Part shown: piece after piece, positions 1-10,769 of the stretch
How positions within the stretch are numbered: position 1 is the stretch's first letter
Layout: every line of letters begins with the position of its first letter
DNA from: an uncultured Pelagibacteraceae bacterium
GTDB lineage: Bacteria; Pseudomonadota; Alphaproteobacteria; Pelagibacterales; Pelagibacteraceae
Assembly: GCA_902566675.1 (NCBI GenBank)
Contig: CACFJO010000004.1
Location: 1 to 45,154 of the forward strand
Reading direction: 5' to 3'
DNA length: 45,154 bases
The notes under the pieces: model-generated
Seen by the model: only the letters and a program-made list of their open reading frames with translations
Database searches by the model: none
What the model was told of the DNA's origin: nothing
Position numbers and translations under genes: made by a program

Positions 1-1
1 G

Positions 2-487
2 AAAGACTCTGTTAAAGAAAATATATTTAATATTTTAGCGCATTCAAAAAATATTACGGTGAATATTGAAGGTTCAGACGTAATAGACCTGTATTCAGGG
101 ATTGGTTCTTTTGGCTTGGAGTGTATATCTAGAAATGCAAAAACAGCGACATTTATTGAAAAAGATATTAAAGCTTTCAAAATTTTATTTAAAAACACAG
201 AAAAATTAGGTGTAAAAAACAGCTCTCTATTATTTAATGACAAAATAGAAAATGTTTTTAAAAGATTAAAAAAGAAATATAAAATTCTTTTCTTTGATCC
301 ACCTTTCAATGATAATTCATATATTCAAAATTTAAAAAAATTCAAAGAGAGTAAAATGTTTTGTAAAGAACACATCGTGATAATACATAGAGAAAACAAA
401 ACTAGCGAGAAATTGGAAACTTTTTTAAATTTAATATTTGAAAAAAAGTATGGACGTTCAAAAATAATATTTGCAACCTTTAACTAA
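2..487 (+). CDS. rsmD: 16S rRNA (guanine(966)-N(2))-methyltransferase RsmD, 5' truncated by window edge
   Basis: Frame stays open upstream of the listed GTG (KDSVKENIFNILAHSKN...), matching the RsmD 'VKENLFNIL' region; DLYSGIGSFGLE SAM motif and FFDPPF catalytic motif. Confidence 0.88.
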   Translation, partial: KDSVKENIFNILAHSKNITVNIEGSDVIDLYSGIGSFGLECISRNAKTATFIEKDIKAFKILFKNTEKLGVKNSSLLFNDKIENVFKRLKKKYKILFFDPPFNDNSYIQNLKKFKESKMFCKEHIVIIHRENKTSEKLETFLNLIFEKKYGRSKIIFATFN

Positions 488-1685
488 GTAATTTTTTGGT
501 CAAGTTTTTTACTCGCTCAACAGCTGGTTGATCAAAAGGATTAAGTTTATTAAGTTTGCCTATAATAATTGTTTCTAAAATAAAATATGCAAATAATTCT
601 CCAAGAGCCTCAACGGTATCTTTTTTAATTTTAATTTCTCTGTATGGGATCCTCTTATTTTTTAAAACTTTTATCAAAGCATTTTTTTGAGAAATTTTAA
701 TTTCTTCAAGAGTTTTATTATTTAAAAAACCAATTTTGCTTTTTGGATTATTTAATTTAATTTTTATATTTGATTTTTTTTCTGCCAAATCAAATATAAA
801 AAAAATTTTATCATTAGGACCATCTAAATATAATTGTAGTAAACTATGATGGTCTTTAGGAACATTTGATATCATTGGAAGAAATCCTAAATTTTTTTTT
901 CCTAAGCTTTCTGCAATCAATTGCTGTAACCAATAAAGAAATTTTTCTAATTTTGATGAATAATTTAAAAAAACCAAGTTTGTATATTTTTTACTTTTTA
1001 AAAATGTAGCTAATTTTATAGTATGATCTCGAAGTAAAATATTTCCTTTTTTAGTAAGATATTTTTGCGAATTTTTTCTTAATTGATAAATATTTATTCC
1101 CATAAGATATGCAGGAATTAACCCAACCTCTGAAAGAACCGAATATCTTCCGCCAATTGAGGAATTATGTTCTAAGAAAAAGATTTTTTTTATCTTGGCT
1201 AAATTGTTTAAAAAATTATCTTTCTTTTCAGAGATAATAATTAAGTTTTTTTTTGTAATTTTGAAAAGTAAAAAATTAGAAATAGTTTCAATTGTATTTC
1301 CAGATTTTGAGGTTACAATAAAAAGAGATTTTTTAATATTAATCTTTTTTTTTATTTCTAATAATTTTTGTTGATCTATATTATTTAAGAAATAAAAGTT
1401 TTTTTTTATTTTTTTTCTAAAAAAGTAATATAAAGACTCAGGGCCTAAAATTGATCCACCCATACCAATACAAACAACAGTTTTATATTTTCTAAATTTT
1501 TTTAAATCAGTTAAATTAAAATTTAATTTAAAATTTGAGCTCAAAATGTTTAAGGTTTGTCTTTCATTTTCGATATCGATTTTTTTTATAATACTTATGT
1601 AATTCTTTGAAAAATTTTTAAAAGTTTTTTGATTTAGTATATTTTTTGGAAAAGAATTCTTTAAATATAAGTTTTTATTTGTCAC
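480..1685 (-). CDS. pgi: glucose-6-phosphate isomerase
   Basis: GMGGSILGPES, SKSGNTIET and PFDQPAVERVK motifs typical of PGI. Confidence 0.93.
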   Translation of the reverse strand: MTNKNLYLKNSFPKNILNQKTFKNFSKNYISIIKKIDIENERQTLNILSSNFKLNFNLTDLKKFRKYKTVVCIGMGGSILGPESLYYFFRKKIKKNFYFLNNIDQQKLLEIKKKINIKKSLFIVTSKSGNTIETISNFLLFKITKKNLIIISEKKDNFLNNLAKIKKIFFLEHNSSIGGRYSVLSEVGLIPAYLMGINIYQLRKNSQKYLTKKGNILLRDHTIKLATFLKSKKYTNLVFLNYSSKLEKFLYWLQQLIAESLGKKNLGFLPMISNVPKDHHSLLQLYLDGPNDKIFFIFDLAEKKSNIKIKLNNPKSKIGFLNNKTLEEIKISQKNALIKVLKNKRIPYREIKIKKDTVEALGELFAYFILETIIIGKLNKLNPFDQPAVERVKNLTKKLLS

Positions 1686-1993
1686 TTACGTATTTTTTCT
1701 AAAATTGAATTTTCAGTAGAGCTCTGACTATTAATTTGATTACCGCTATCTTCCTCTACTTTAAGTAAATCTTTGATTTTATCTTTTTTTTCATTTGCTT
1801 TTTTATTTTTCACATTTGGCTCTGGAAGTTTATCAAAGTCCGGTGGAAGTACTAATGGTTCCCTTTTTTTAACTAAAAATTCATCTGTTGTTCTCGTTTT
1901 TTCATTTTTAAGCACTTTAGCTGCATCATCAAATCCCCCACATGAGTTTAAGAGGATTAATACTAAAAAAGATAAAAATATTTTTATTTTCAT
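1682..1993 (-). CDS. DUF3035/BamF-like outer-membrane lipoprotein
   Basis: Signal peptide with lipobox (LNSC), then RTTDEF (RxxDEF motif of BamF-type lipoproteins) and LPPDFDKLPEP; sits directly after lspA in transcription order. Confidence 0.75.
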   Translation of the reverse strand: MKIKIFLSFLVLILLNSCGGFDDAAKVLKNEKTRTTDEFLVKKREPLVLPPDFDKLPEPNVKNKKANEKKDKIKDLLKVEEDSGNQINSQSSTENSILEKIRK

Positions 1994-1996
1994 TAA

Positions 1997-2488
1997 TTAA
2001 TTTTTTATAAGAAAACCTTTAATAAGAAAAGAGAATATACCTATTGTTATAAAAATATCAGCTACATTAAATGTAAACCAATGAAAATTGCCATAATGTA
2101 AGTCAATAAAATCTGGTACAGCTTTGAAAGTAATTCTATCGTAAAAATTTCCAAGTGCTCCTCCGATAATAATTGAGAAAGTTATTTTATCTATATTATC
2201 AGAATTTAAACTTATAATTAGCAGAGATATAATGACGACTAAAATTAAGATTGTAATCAAATTATAATATAAATTTGAGTCAAAGCTAAGTAACCCGAAG
2301 CCTATACCTGTATTCCATACCAGATCGAAATTAATAAAGTTATTTATGTAATAAATGTTATCACTATAACTATTTAAAATCTTAATTTTTGAATACCTGT
2401 CTAAAAAAAAAATTATTACAATAATTAGCAAACAATAAAGGTTATTTTTAGTAATAATTTTGTTTAATATTTCTTTAAGATTAATCAA
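1997..2488 (-). CDS. lspA: lipoprotein signal peptidase (signal peptidase II)
   Basis: Four hydrophobic segments; DRYSK, GALGNFYDRI and VADIFITIG motifs. Confidence 0.93.
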   Translation of the reverse strand: MINLKEILNKIITKNNLYCLLIIVIIFFLDRYSKIKILNSYSDNIYYINNFINFDLVWNTGIGFGLLSFDSNLYYNLITILILVVIISLLIISLNSDNIDKITFSIIIGGALGNFYDRITFKAVPDFIDLHYGNFHWFTFNVADIFITIGIFSFLIKGFLIKN

Positions 2489-2500
2489 AATAATGACTTT

Positions 2501-5230
2501 CTACTTTATTGGACAACTTTCTCTTTGACATTTTTTCTCTAAAATTTTCCAACATCTTTCACATTTTTGTCCTTGGGCTTTTTTCACTTCAATTTTTATG
2601 TCACCATTATTTGATAATTCTTTTTCTGCTTTTGAAACAATTAAATAATCTTCTAAATCTAATTTATCGAGAAGTTCAAATTTATCTTTCCTTAAGATTA
2701 ATTTTATTTCTGCCTCTAAACTTGATCCAATTTCTTTGTTGGCCCTTTTCTCCTCAATTGCTATATTTGCCTCTTGCTTAATTTTGAATAGATTTGACCA
2801 TTTTTCATTTAACTTTTCATTCTTCCAATTAGACGGAATTTTCACAAAATTATTTTCATGGATACTTTCAGAATTATCTTTATTCATAAGACTATAGATT
2901 TCTTCACTAGTAAAAACTAAAATTGGAGCGAACCACTTTAATAAACTTTCCAAAATTATGTTTAAAACGACTACACAATTTTTTCTTTTCTTGGAATTTA
3001 TGCTATCACAGTAAAGAACGTCTTTTCTTATATCAAAATAAAAAGAAGAAAGATCTAGTGTGCAAAAATTCAATAGGTCTTTATATAGTTTATGAAAATT
3101 ATAATTTTTTAAATTTTCATCAACAGAATTTCTTAATAAGAACAATTTATGTAAGATAAATTGTTCTAATTCATCTAATTCATTTAGATTTATTTTTTCA
3201 AAGCTTTGTTTTTCAAAATTATCTTTTAAATTTCCAAGCATGAATCTGAAGGTATTTCTAATTTTTCTGTATGACTCTGCATGTTGTATTAAAATATTTT
3301 TATCTATTCTTAAATCTTCGGCATAATCAGATGCTGAAGCCCAAACTCTAAGAATGTCTGCTCCATAGTTCTTCAATATATCCTCTGGAGAGATAACATT
3401 GCCCATTGATTTAGACATTTTCATACCTTTGCCATCTACAACAAAACCATGTGAAAGAATGCTTTTAAATGGTGCTTTTCCTCTCGTTCCACATGACTCT
3501 AGTAATGAGGAATGAAACCATCCCCTATGCTGATCAGATCCCTCCAAATACATGTCTGCAGGCCATTTCAAATCTTTTCTTTTTTCCAAGACAAAACTGT
3601 GTGTTGAGCCACTATCAAACCATACCTCAACGATATCGTTAAGTTTTTCATAATCTTTTGCATCATAATCATCACCTAAAAAAATTTTTGCATTATCTGT
3701 GAACCAACAATCAGAGCCTTGCTTTTCATAAATGGAAGCTATTCTATCTATTATTTTTTGATCTCTTAATGGCTCTTTTGTTTTTTTATTAATAAAAATT
3801 GGCAACGGTACTCCCCAAACTCGTTGTCTTGAAACACACCAATCTGGTCTTCCTTCTATCATTGATAAAAGCCTGTCCCTACCTTTATTTGGGTAAAAGA
3901 TTGTTTCATTTATTGCTTTAACGGCTTTATCTCTTAGTTTGTTTTTTTGCATAGAGATAAACCATTGAGGTGTCGCTCTGTATATTAATGGAGCCTTAGA
4001 TCTCCATGAATGCGGATAACTATGATTAAGTTTATCGTTTTTAAGTAGTTGTTTTTGCTCTTTTAGTTTGTCTATAACAATTGGATCAGCCTTAAAAACG
4101 TGTATATTTGTAAAATAAGGTACCTCTTTAGTGTACACACCTGAGTTATCTACCGTATAAAGTGATGGTATATTGTTTTTCAAACATAAATTAAAGTCGT
4201 CTGGACCGTGGCTTGGAGCGCAATGAACTATTCCTGTTCCCTGCTCCAAATTAACAAATTGAGCATCTAGCATAGGAACATCATAGTCAAAATCCATTTT
4301 GACAAATGGATGACTACATACTGTTCCTTCGAATTCAGATCCCTTGAAAGTCTTTAATACTTTAAACTTTTTAATTTCACACTCTTTAATTATTGTATCA
4401 ATTAAATTTTTTGCAACAACAATTCTCCTGTCTTTAAAGTGCTCAAGGTTGTCGATTTCTAAAACTGCGTATTCAATATTACTATTAAAAGCTAATGCTT
4501 TGTTAGCAGGTATGGTCCAAGGTGTAGTAGTCCAAATTATAATGCTTGCGTTTTTAAGAAAATCTTTCTTGGTATCCTTAACTTTAAATGCAACATAAAT
4601 TGTATTTGAAGTATGATCCAAGTATTCTACTTCAGCATCAGCTAAAGCAGTTTTTTCGACAGTAGACCAAAGAACCGGTTTAAATCCTTGATATAAACTT
4701 CCATCTAAAAGAAATTTTCCTAATTCTCTTACAATTTGAGCCTCCGCCTCGTAACTCATTGTAGAGTAATAATTTTCAAAATCTCCAACTACCCCTAATC
4801 GCTTAAACTCTTTAATATGAACTTCGATCCAATTTTTTGCAAATTCCCTACATTCTTGTCTAAAATCTTTAATGGGTACTTCGTCTTTATTTTTTTTCTT
4901 TTTTTTATATTGTTCTTCGATCTTCCATTCTATCGGGAGTCCATGACAATCCCAACCAGGAACGTAAACGGAGTCTTTTCCATTCATCTGATGAAAACGA
5001 GTGATCATGTCTTTTAAAATTTTGTTTAACGCGGTACCCATATGTATATGACCATTCGCATATGGAGGGCCATCATGAAGAACAAATTTTTCCCTTCCCT
5101 TAGACTTTTTTCTTAGCTTTTCAAAGATTTTATTTTTTTCCCATTTCTTCAAAATTTCAGGCTCTTTAAGTGGTAAACTTGCTTTCATTGAAAAAGCTGT
5201 TTTGGGAAGTTGTAAGGTATCCTTAGACAT
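2501..5230 (-). CDS. ileS: isoleucyl-tRNA synthetase
   Basis: DGPPYANGHIHMGTALNKILKD, WDCHGLPIE, KMSKSMGN and C-terminal Cys cluster (CERCW...C...C). Confidence 0.97.
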   Translation of the reverse strand: MSKDTLQLPKTAFSMKASLPLKEPEILKKWEKNKIFEKLRKKSKGREKFVLHDGPPYANGHIHMGTALNKILKDMITRFHQMNGKDSVYVPGWDCHGLPIEWKIEEQYKKKKKNKDEVPIKDFRQECREFAKNWIEVHIKEFKRLGVVGDFENYYSTMSYEAEAQIVRELGKFLLDGSLYQGFKPVLWSTVEKTALADAEVEYLDHTSNTIYVAFKVKDTKKDFLKNASIIIWTTTPWTIPANKALAFNSNIEYAVLEIDNLEHFKDRRIVVAKNLIDTIIKECEIKKFKVLKTFKGSEFEGTVCSHPFVKMDFDYDVPMLDAQFVNLEQGTGIVHCAPSHGPDDFNLCLKNNIPSLYTVDNSGVYTKEVPYFTNIHVFKADPIVIDKLKEQKQLLKNDKLNHSYPHSWRSKAPLIYRATPQWFISMQKNKLRDKAVKAINETIFYPNKGRDRLLSMIEGRPDWCVSRQRVWGVPLPIFINKKTKEPLRDQKIIDRIASIYEKQGSDCWFTDNAKIFLGDDYDAKDYEKLNDIVEVWFDSGSTHSFVLEKRKDLKWPADMYLEGSDQHRGWFHSSLLESCGTRGKAPFKSILSHGFVVDGKGMKMSKSMGNVISPEDILKNYGADILRVWASASDYAEDLRIDKNILIQHAESYRKIRNTFRFMLGNLKDNFEKQSFEKINLNELDELEQFILHKLFLLRNSVDENLKNYNFHKLYKDLLNFCTLDLSSFYFDIRKDVLYCDSINSKKRKNCVVVLNIILESLLKWFAPILVFTSEEIYSLMNKDNSESIHENNFVKIPSNWKNEKLNEKWSNLFKIKQEANIAIEEKRANKEIGSSLEAEIKLILRKDKFELLDKLDLEDYLIVSKAEKELSNNGDIKIEVKKAQGQKCERCWKILEKKCQRESCPIK

Positions 5231-5232
5231 TA

Positions 5233-6138
5233 TTATTTTGCCTTTTTTATATCAAATTTGATTTGTTTTTTTAAATATTTCAAATTCCTAAATTTTTTTT
5301 CTGGTCTTATAAATTTTTTAAAATTAACACTAATTACTTTATTATATAAGTTTTTATTAATTCCAAAGATATTTGTTTCCAATAATAAATTTTTTCCGTT
5401 AAATGTTGGTCTATAACCTATATTAGCAATACCGTTTCTATAAAAATTGTTACTTTTAACTTTAACAGCGTAGACTCCTAGTTTAGGAATAACATAATCA
5501 CCCAATTTTAAGTTACATGTTGGAAAACCGATTTTACGTCCTCTCCTCTGTCCCTGAATCACTTTGCCGGTAATGCTCCAATTACGATTTAATAATTTAT
5601 TTACTTTATCTATTTTTCCTAATCTTATGTTCTTTCTTAGAAATGTAGATGAAATTATTTTATTATCTTTTTTAAAAGGTTTAGTCACAATATTTTTAAA
5701 GTTATATTTTTTTTCAAATTTTTTAAGTGTTTTTATATTTCCTTGCCTTTTAAAACCAAACTTAAAATTTTTACTTACATACAAATATCTGCATTTTGTT
5801 TTTTTGAAAATTATTTTTTTTATAAATTCTTCTGCCGATTGAGATGAAAAGTTTTTGTTAAATTTTATTACAATTAGGAAATCTAATTTAAATTTTTTTA
5901 ATTGAGCTTTTTTTTGATCTAGAGAATTTATTCTATGATTTTTAATTTTGTTATTAAAAAACATTACAGGCAAAGGTTCGAAAGTCATGACCCCAAAGGG
6001 TATCTTTTTTTTTTTAGCTTTTTGTTTTGCCTCTTTGATAACTTTTTGGTGACCTAAATGGAGTCCATCAAAATTGCCTATAGCTATTACTCCGTTACAA
6101 TGTTTTTTATATAAATTCGGATTGTTATAAATTTTCAT
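5233..6138 (-). CDS. ribF: bifunctional riboflavin kinase/FAD synthetase
   Basis: AIGNFDGLHLGHQKVI nucleotidyltransferase motif; GRKIGFPTCNL and GVYAVKV riboflavin kinase motifs. Confidence 0.95.
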   Translation of the reverse strand: MKIYNNPNLYKKHCNGVIAIGNFDGLHLGHQKVIKEAKQKAKKKKIPFGVMTFEPLPVMFFNNKIKNHRINSLDQKKAQLKKFKLDFLIVIKFNKNFSSQSAEEFIKKIIFKKTKCRYLYVSKNFKFGFKRQGNIKTLKKFEKKYNFKNIVTKPFKKDNKIISSTFLRKNIRLGKIDKVNKLLNRNWSITGKVIQGQRRGRKIGFPTCNLKLGDYVIPKLGVYAVKVKSNNFYRNGIANIGYRPTFNGKNLLLETNIFGINKNLYNKVISVNFKKFIRPEKKFRNLKYLKKQIKFDIKKAK

Positions 6139-6139
6139 G

Positions 6140-6946
6140 TTACCATTTTAATTCTCTTTGAAAAAAATTTGCTTTTACATCATATTTTTCTAAAAGATTG
6201 TTTAGTTCAGAAAAGTTTCTAAATTCCTTCCTGTGCACACCTTCAGATATAAATACACAATCTATTTTTAAATTATTTGCTCCTTTAATGTCTGTTCTTA
6301 AATTGTCACCAATTGCTAAAACTTTTTCATTGGGACCAAAACACATATTATAAACCTCTTTGTGTGGCTTGCCAAAATAAATGACTTCTCCCCCTAGATC
6401 CTCAAAAATTTTCGCTATTGATCCTGCGCATAATTCTTCAACACCCCCTCTATGAACTATTAAATCTGGATTGGTACAAATCAATTTTTTTGAAACATGC
6501 TTCAATAAAAATTTTTTATAATAATCTAAATCAGTATCATAATCATCAAATAGTCCTGTACATAAAATAAAATCACAATTCTCAGGATCAGTTCTATTAT
6601 CTTTAACTTTTTCAAATACAGATATATCTCTAGCTGGCCCAAGATGGTAGAATGTCTTTCCAAATTTTTTTTGATTTATTGCGTGCATTGCAGCTTCACC
6701 TGAGGTCATTACATTTTCTAGATATTTTTTGTCCATTTTCATTTTAAGTAAAAAATTAATTACTTTCGAACTGGGCCTAGGTGCGTTGGATAAAAATACT
6801 ATTTTTTTCGAATTTTTTTTCAGTTTGTCTACTGCTTCTATAGCGTTAGGATTAAGTGAAACGCCATTATGCATTACCCCCCATAAGTCTATAATAAAAG
6901 TATCGTAGTTTTCGAATATTTCTGCTAGGTGATTTAGTTCTTTCAA
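6140..6946 (-). CDS. HAD-superfamily hydrolase, TIGR01459/NagD-like
   Basis: DLWGVMHNG, FLSNAPRPS, FGKPHKEVYN and AIGDNLRTDIKGANN HAD motifs. Confidence 0.88.
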   Translation of the reverse strand: MKELNHLAEIFENYDTFIIDLWGVMHNGVSLNPNAIEAVDKLKKNSKKIVFLSNAPRPSSKVINFLLKMKMDKKYLENVMTSGEAAMHAINQKKFGKTFYHLGPARDISVFEKVKDNRTDPENCDFILCTGLFDDYDTDLDYYKKFLLKHVSKKLICTNPDLIVHRGGVEELCAGSIAKIFEDLGGEVIYFGKPHKEVYNMCFGPNEKVLAIGDNLRTDIKGANNLKIDCVFISEGVHRKEFRNFSELNNLLEKYDVKANFFQRELKW

Positions 6947-7014
6947 TGTACTATTCCTCTCCTTTTAATGCTTATTAATATAGTATTTGTTGGTTTTTTT
7001 TATGATTTTTGCCT

Positions 7015-7043
7015 CTTGAAATATAGTCAAAACATACCATATC
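7015..7043 (+). promoter_or_regulatory. candidate sigma-32 (RpoH) promoter of groESL
   Basis: CTTGAAA - 15 nt - CCATATC upstream of groES, close to the heat-shock consensus CTTGAAA...CCCCATNT. No CIRCE (TTAGCACTC-N9-GAGTGCTAA) seen. Confidence 0.65.
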
Positions 7044-7077
7044 AACACTACATAAGAATTTATAGGAGAAAATATAT

Positions 7078-7374
7078 ATGAAATTTAGACCCCTGCACGA
7101 TCGCGTGCTTATTAAAGTGCTAGACAGCGAAGAAAAAACTGCTGGCGGAATTATTATACCGGACACTGCTAAAGAAAAACCTCAAGAAGGTGAGGTCGTG
7201 GCTGTGGGACCGGGTGCCAAAAATGAAGACGGTAAAGTTTCTGCAATGGATGTAAAAGTTGGAGATATTGTGCTTTTCGGAAAGTGGTCTGGTACTGAAG
7301 TCAAAATTGACGGCAAAGAATACAGCATTATGAAAGAGTCAGACATAATGGGAATTTCAAAAAGTAAAAAATAA
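7078..7374 (+). CDS. groES: co-chaperonin GroES
   Basis: [51 protein letters not shown] ribosome binding site. Confidence 0.98.
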   Translation: MKFRPLHDRVLIKVLDSEEKTAGGIIIPDTAKEKPQEGEVVAVGPGAKNEDGKVSAMDVKVGDIVLFGKWSGTEVKIDGKEYSIMKESDIMGISKSKK

Positions 7375-7383
7375 CCTTTATAG

Positions 7384-9051
<1,668 letters not shown>

Positions 9052-9057
9052 TCTAAC

Positions 9058-9735
9058 CTATACAAAAGATTTTAAAAAAGGCTGCAGTTTCGCAGCCTTT
9101 TTTTTTGCAATAAATAAACATGCATTTGAGCTTAGTATCAAACCATCTTTAAGAACTCTTAAATTATTATCAGCCAAAGTTTTGCCAGTAGAAGTAATAT
9201 CGGTAATAATTTCGGAAGAACCTATAAATGGATAAGTTTCAGTGGCACCGAGACTCGCTATCAATTTATATTGGGTAACACCTTTAGAAATTAAAAAATC
9301 ATTAGTTAAATTTGGATATTTAGTCGCCACTCTCAATCTAGAATTTCTTTTAGTTCTAATATCAAATGATACCTCTTCAAGATCAGCAATCGTTTGTACA
9401 TCTATCCAATCATCTGGCACTGCTATGACTAAGTTAGCATTGCCAAAATCAAGTTTTTTTTGAATATTGATTTTATTCTGTAAGTTTTTATTAGACTCTT
9501 TTAAGAGATCTAACCCGGATACACCTATATCAAGAGTTCCGTCTCCTAATCTCTGAATAATTTCTTTAGCGTGAAGAAAAATAATCTTGATATTATTTTC
9601 ATTTTCAATTGTCCCAAAATAATTTCTTTCTTTCTCACTTTGTAAAATCTTTAATCCTTTGTCATTAAAAAATGATATTGCTTTATCTTTTAATCGTCCT
9701 TTACTTGGTAAACCTATGGTAATTAGATCTCTCAT
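9058..9735 (-). CDS. hisG: ATP phosphoribosyltransferase catalytic subunit (short form)
   Basis: GLPSKGRLKDKAI, LGDGTLDIGVSGLDLL, ITDITSTGKTL; short HisG paired with HisZ. Confidence 0.95.
   Translation of the reverse strand: MRDLITIGLPSKGRLKDKAISFFNDKGLKILQSEKERNYFGTIENENNIKIIFLHAKEIIQRLGDGTLDIGVSGLDLLKESNKNLQNKINIQKKLDFGNANLVIAVPDDWIDVQTIADLEEVSFDIRTKRNSRLRVATKYPNLTNDFLISKGVTQYKLIASLGATETYPFIGSSEIITDITSTGKTLADNNLRVLKDGLILSSNACLFIAKKKAAKLQPFLKSFV
9074..9106 (+). terminator. Rho-independent terminator of groESL, inside the 3' end of hisG
   Basis: AAAAAAGGCTGC-AGTTTC-GCAGCCTTTTTTTTT; hairpin plus U-tract, lying within antisense hisG codons. Confidence 0.9.
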
Positions 9736-10769
9736 ATATTTTTTAAGTTAATTGCAGCACCAACTGCTGGGGTATTTTTTTTAGCCCCCAGACTTTTAAG
9801 TAAGTCATCATAACGACCACCCCTAGCAATTTCATTTTTACCTGAGAATACTTCAAACACAATTCCAGTATAATATTCTACGTCTCTACCAAAATTTGCG
9901 ATGAAATTGATATCTTGATTAAGTTTTTTCAAATTAAGAATGGATTTAAAGTCTTTAAATATATTTTTTTTGAGATTATTTTTTTTAGCAAAATTTAACA
10001 ATCTTTCGTCAAGTTCTGAGAGTTTGCAGTTTATTTTTAAAAAGGATCTAATAATTTTTACAATTTTTTTTCCATCAACAAAAGATCTTGGGTCTTTAAT
10101 CTTTTTATCAAATCTTTTTAATATTTCCGATATCGACCTTCCGGCAATCACTTTGTCTTGGTCTTTCTCTTTCATTTCATAAAATCTTTTTTTATCTGTA
10201 TCAAAAGTAACTGCGTCGATATCAGTATTTTTTTCCAATCTTTTTAAAAGTTCCTCAAAATAACTTGGTCTCCAAAAATGTCTTATAAGTCTAAGCTTCC
10301 ATCTTTCGGGCATATCTAGAGCATTAATTAAACTCTTAAATAAACCAATATCTCCAACTTTTATTAAAATTTTTTTTCTCTTAATCTTTTTTGCGGAACT
10401 TAAAATTGTACTTATAATTTTAAAATCATCTTGAATTTGATTTTTTGAACCTAGAATTTCAATCCCCAGCTGGTCATTGATGAAATCTGTTCCTTTATTA
10501 CCTGATCTTCTATACGCTTGACCGGAATAATAAATTTTTGAGGAAGATTTTTTTTGCAAAAAACTTATACATGATGCTACAGTTAAATCGGGTCTTAAGC
10601 ACATCGTTTTTCCATCTACTCTATCAAATGTGAGCATTGAACTTTTAAATTTTTCCCCTGATCTCTCAATAATATAATCAGAGTCTAAAAGAACATCAGG
10701 TTCCGATAAAACAAAACCATTGCTTTTAAAATTTTTAATAATAGTTTCAGATAATTTTTTTGATTTCAT
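9732..10769 (-). CDS. hisZ: ATP phosphoribosyltransferase regulatory subunit (HisRS-like paralogue)
   Basis: HisRS-like fold sequence (LRPDLT, GRDVEYYTGIVFEVF, ARGGRYDDLL) without full synthetase; overlaps hisG. Confidence 0.88.
   Translation of the reverse strand: MKSKKLSETIIKNFKSNGFVLSEPDVLLDSDYIIERSGEKFKSSMLTFDRVDGKTMCLRPDLTVASCISFLQKKSSSKIYYSGQAYRRSGNKGTDFINDQLGIEILGSKNQIQDDFKIISTILSSAKKIKRKKILIKVGDIGLFKSLINALDMPERWKLRLIRHFWRPSYFEELLKRLEKNTDIDAVTFDTDKKRFYEMKEKDQDKVIAGRSISEILKRFDKKIKDPRSFVDGKKIVKIIRSFLKINCKLSELDERLLNFAKKNNLKKNIFKDFKSILNLKKLNQDINFIANFGRDVEYYTGIVFEVFSGKNEIARGGRYDDLLKSLGAKKNTPAVGAAINLKNI

Noticed and set aside
9732-10769. Second HisRS-like gene considered as a duplicated synthetase
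   Set aside because: Placement with short HisG and sequence fit the HisZ regulatory subunit.
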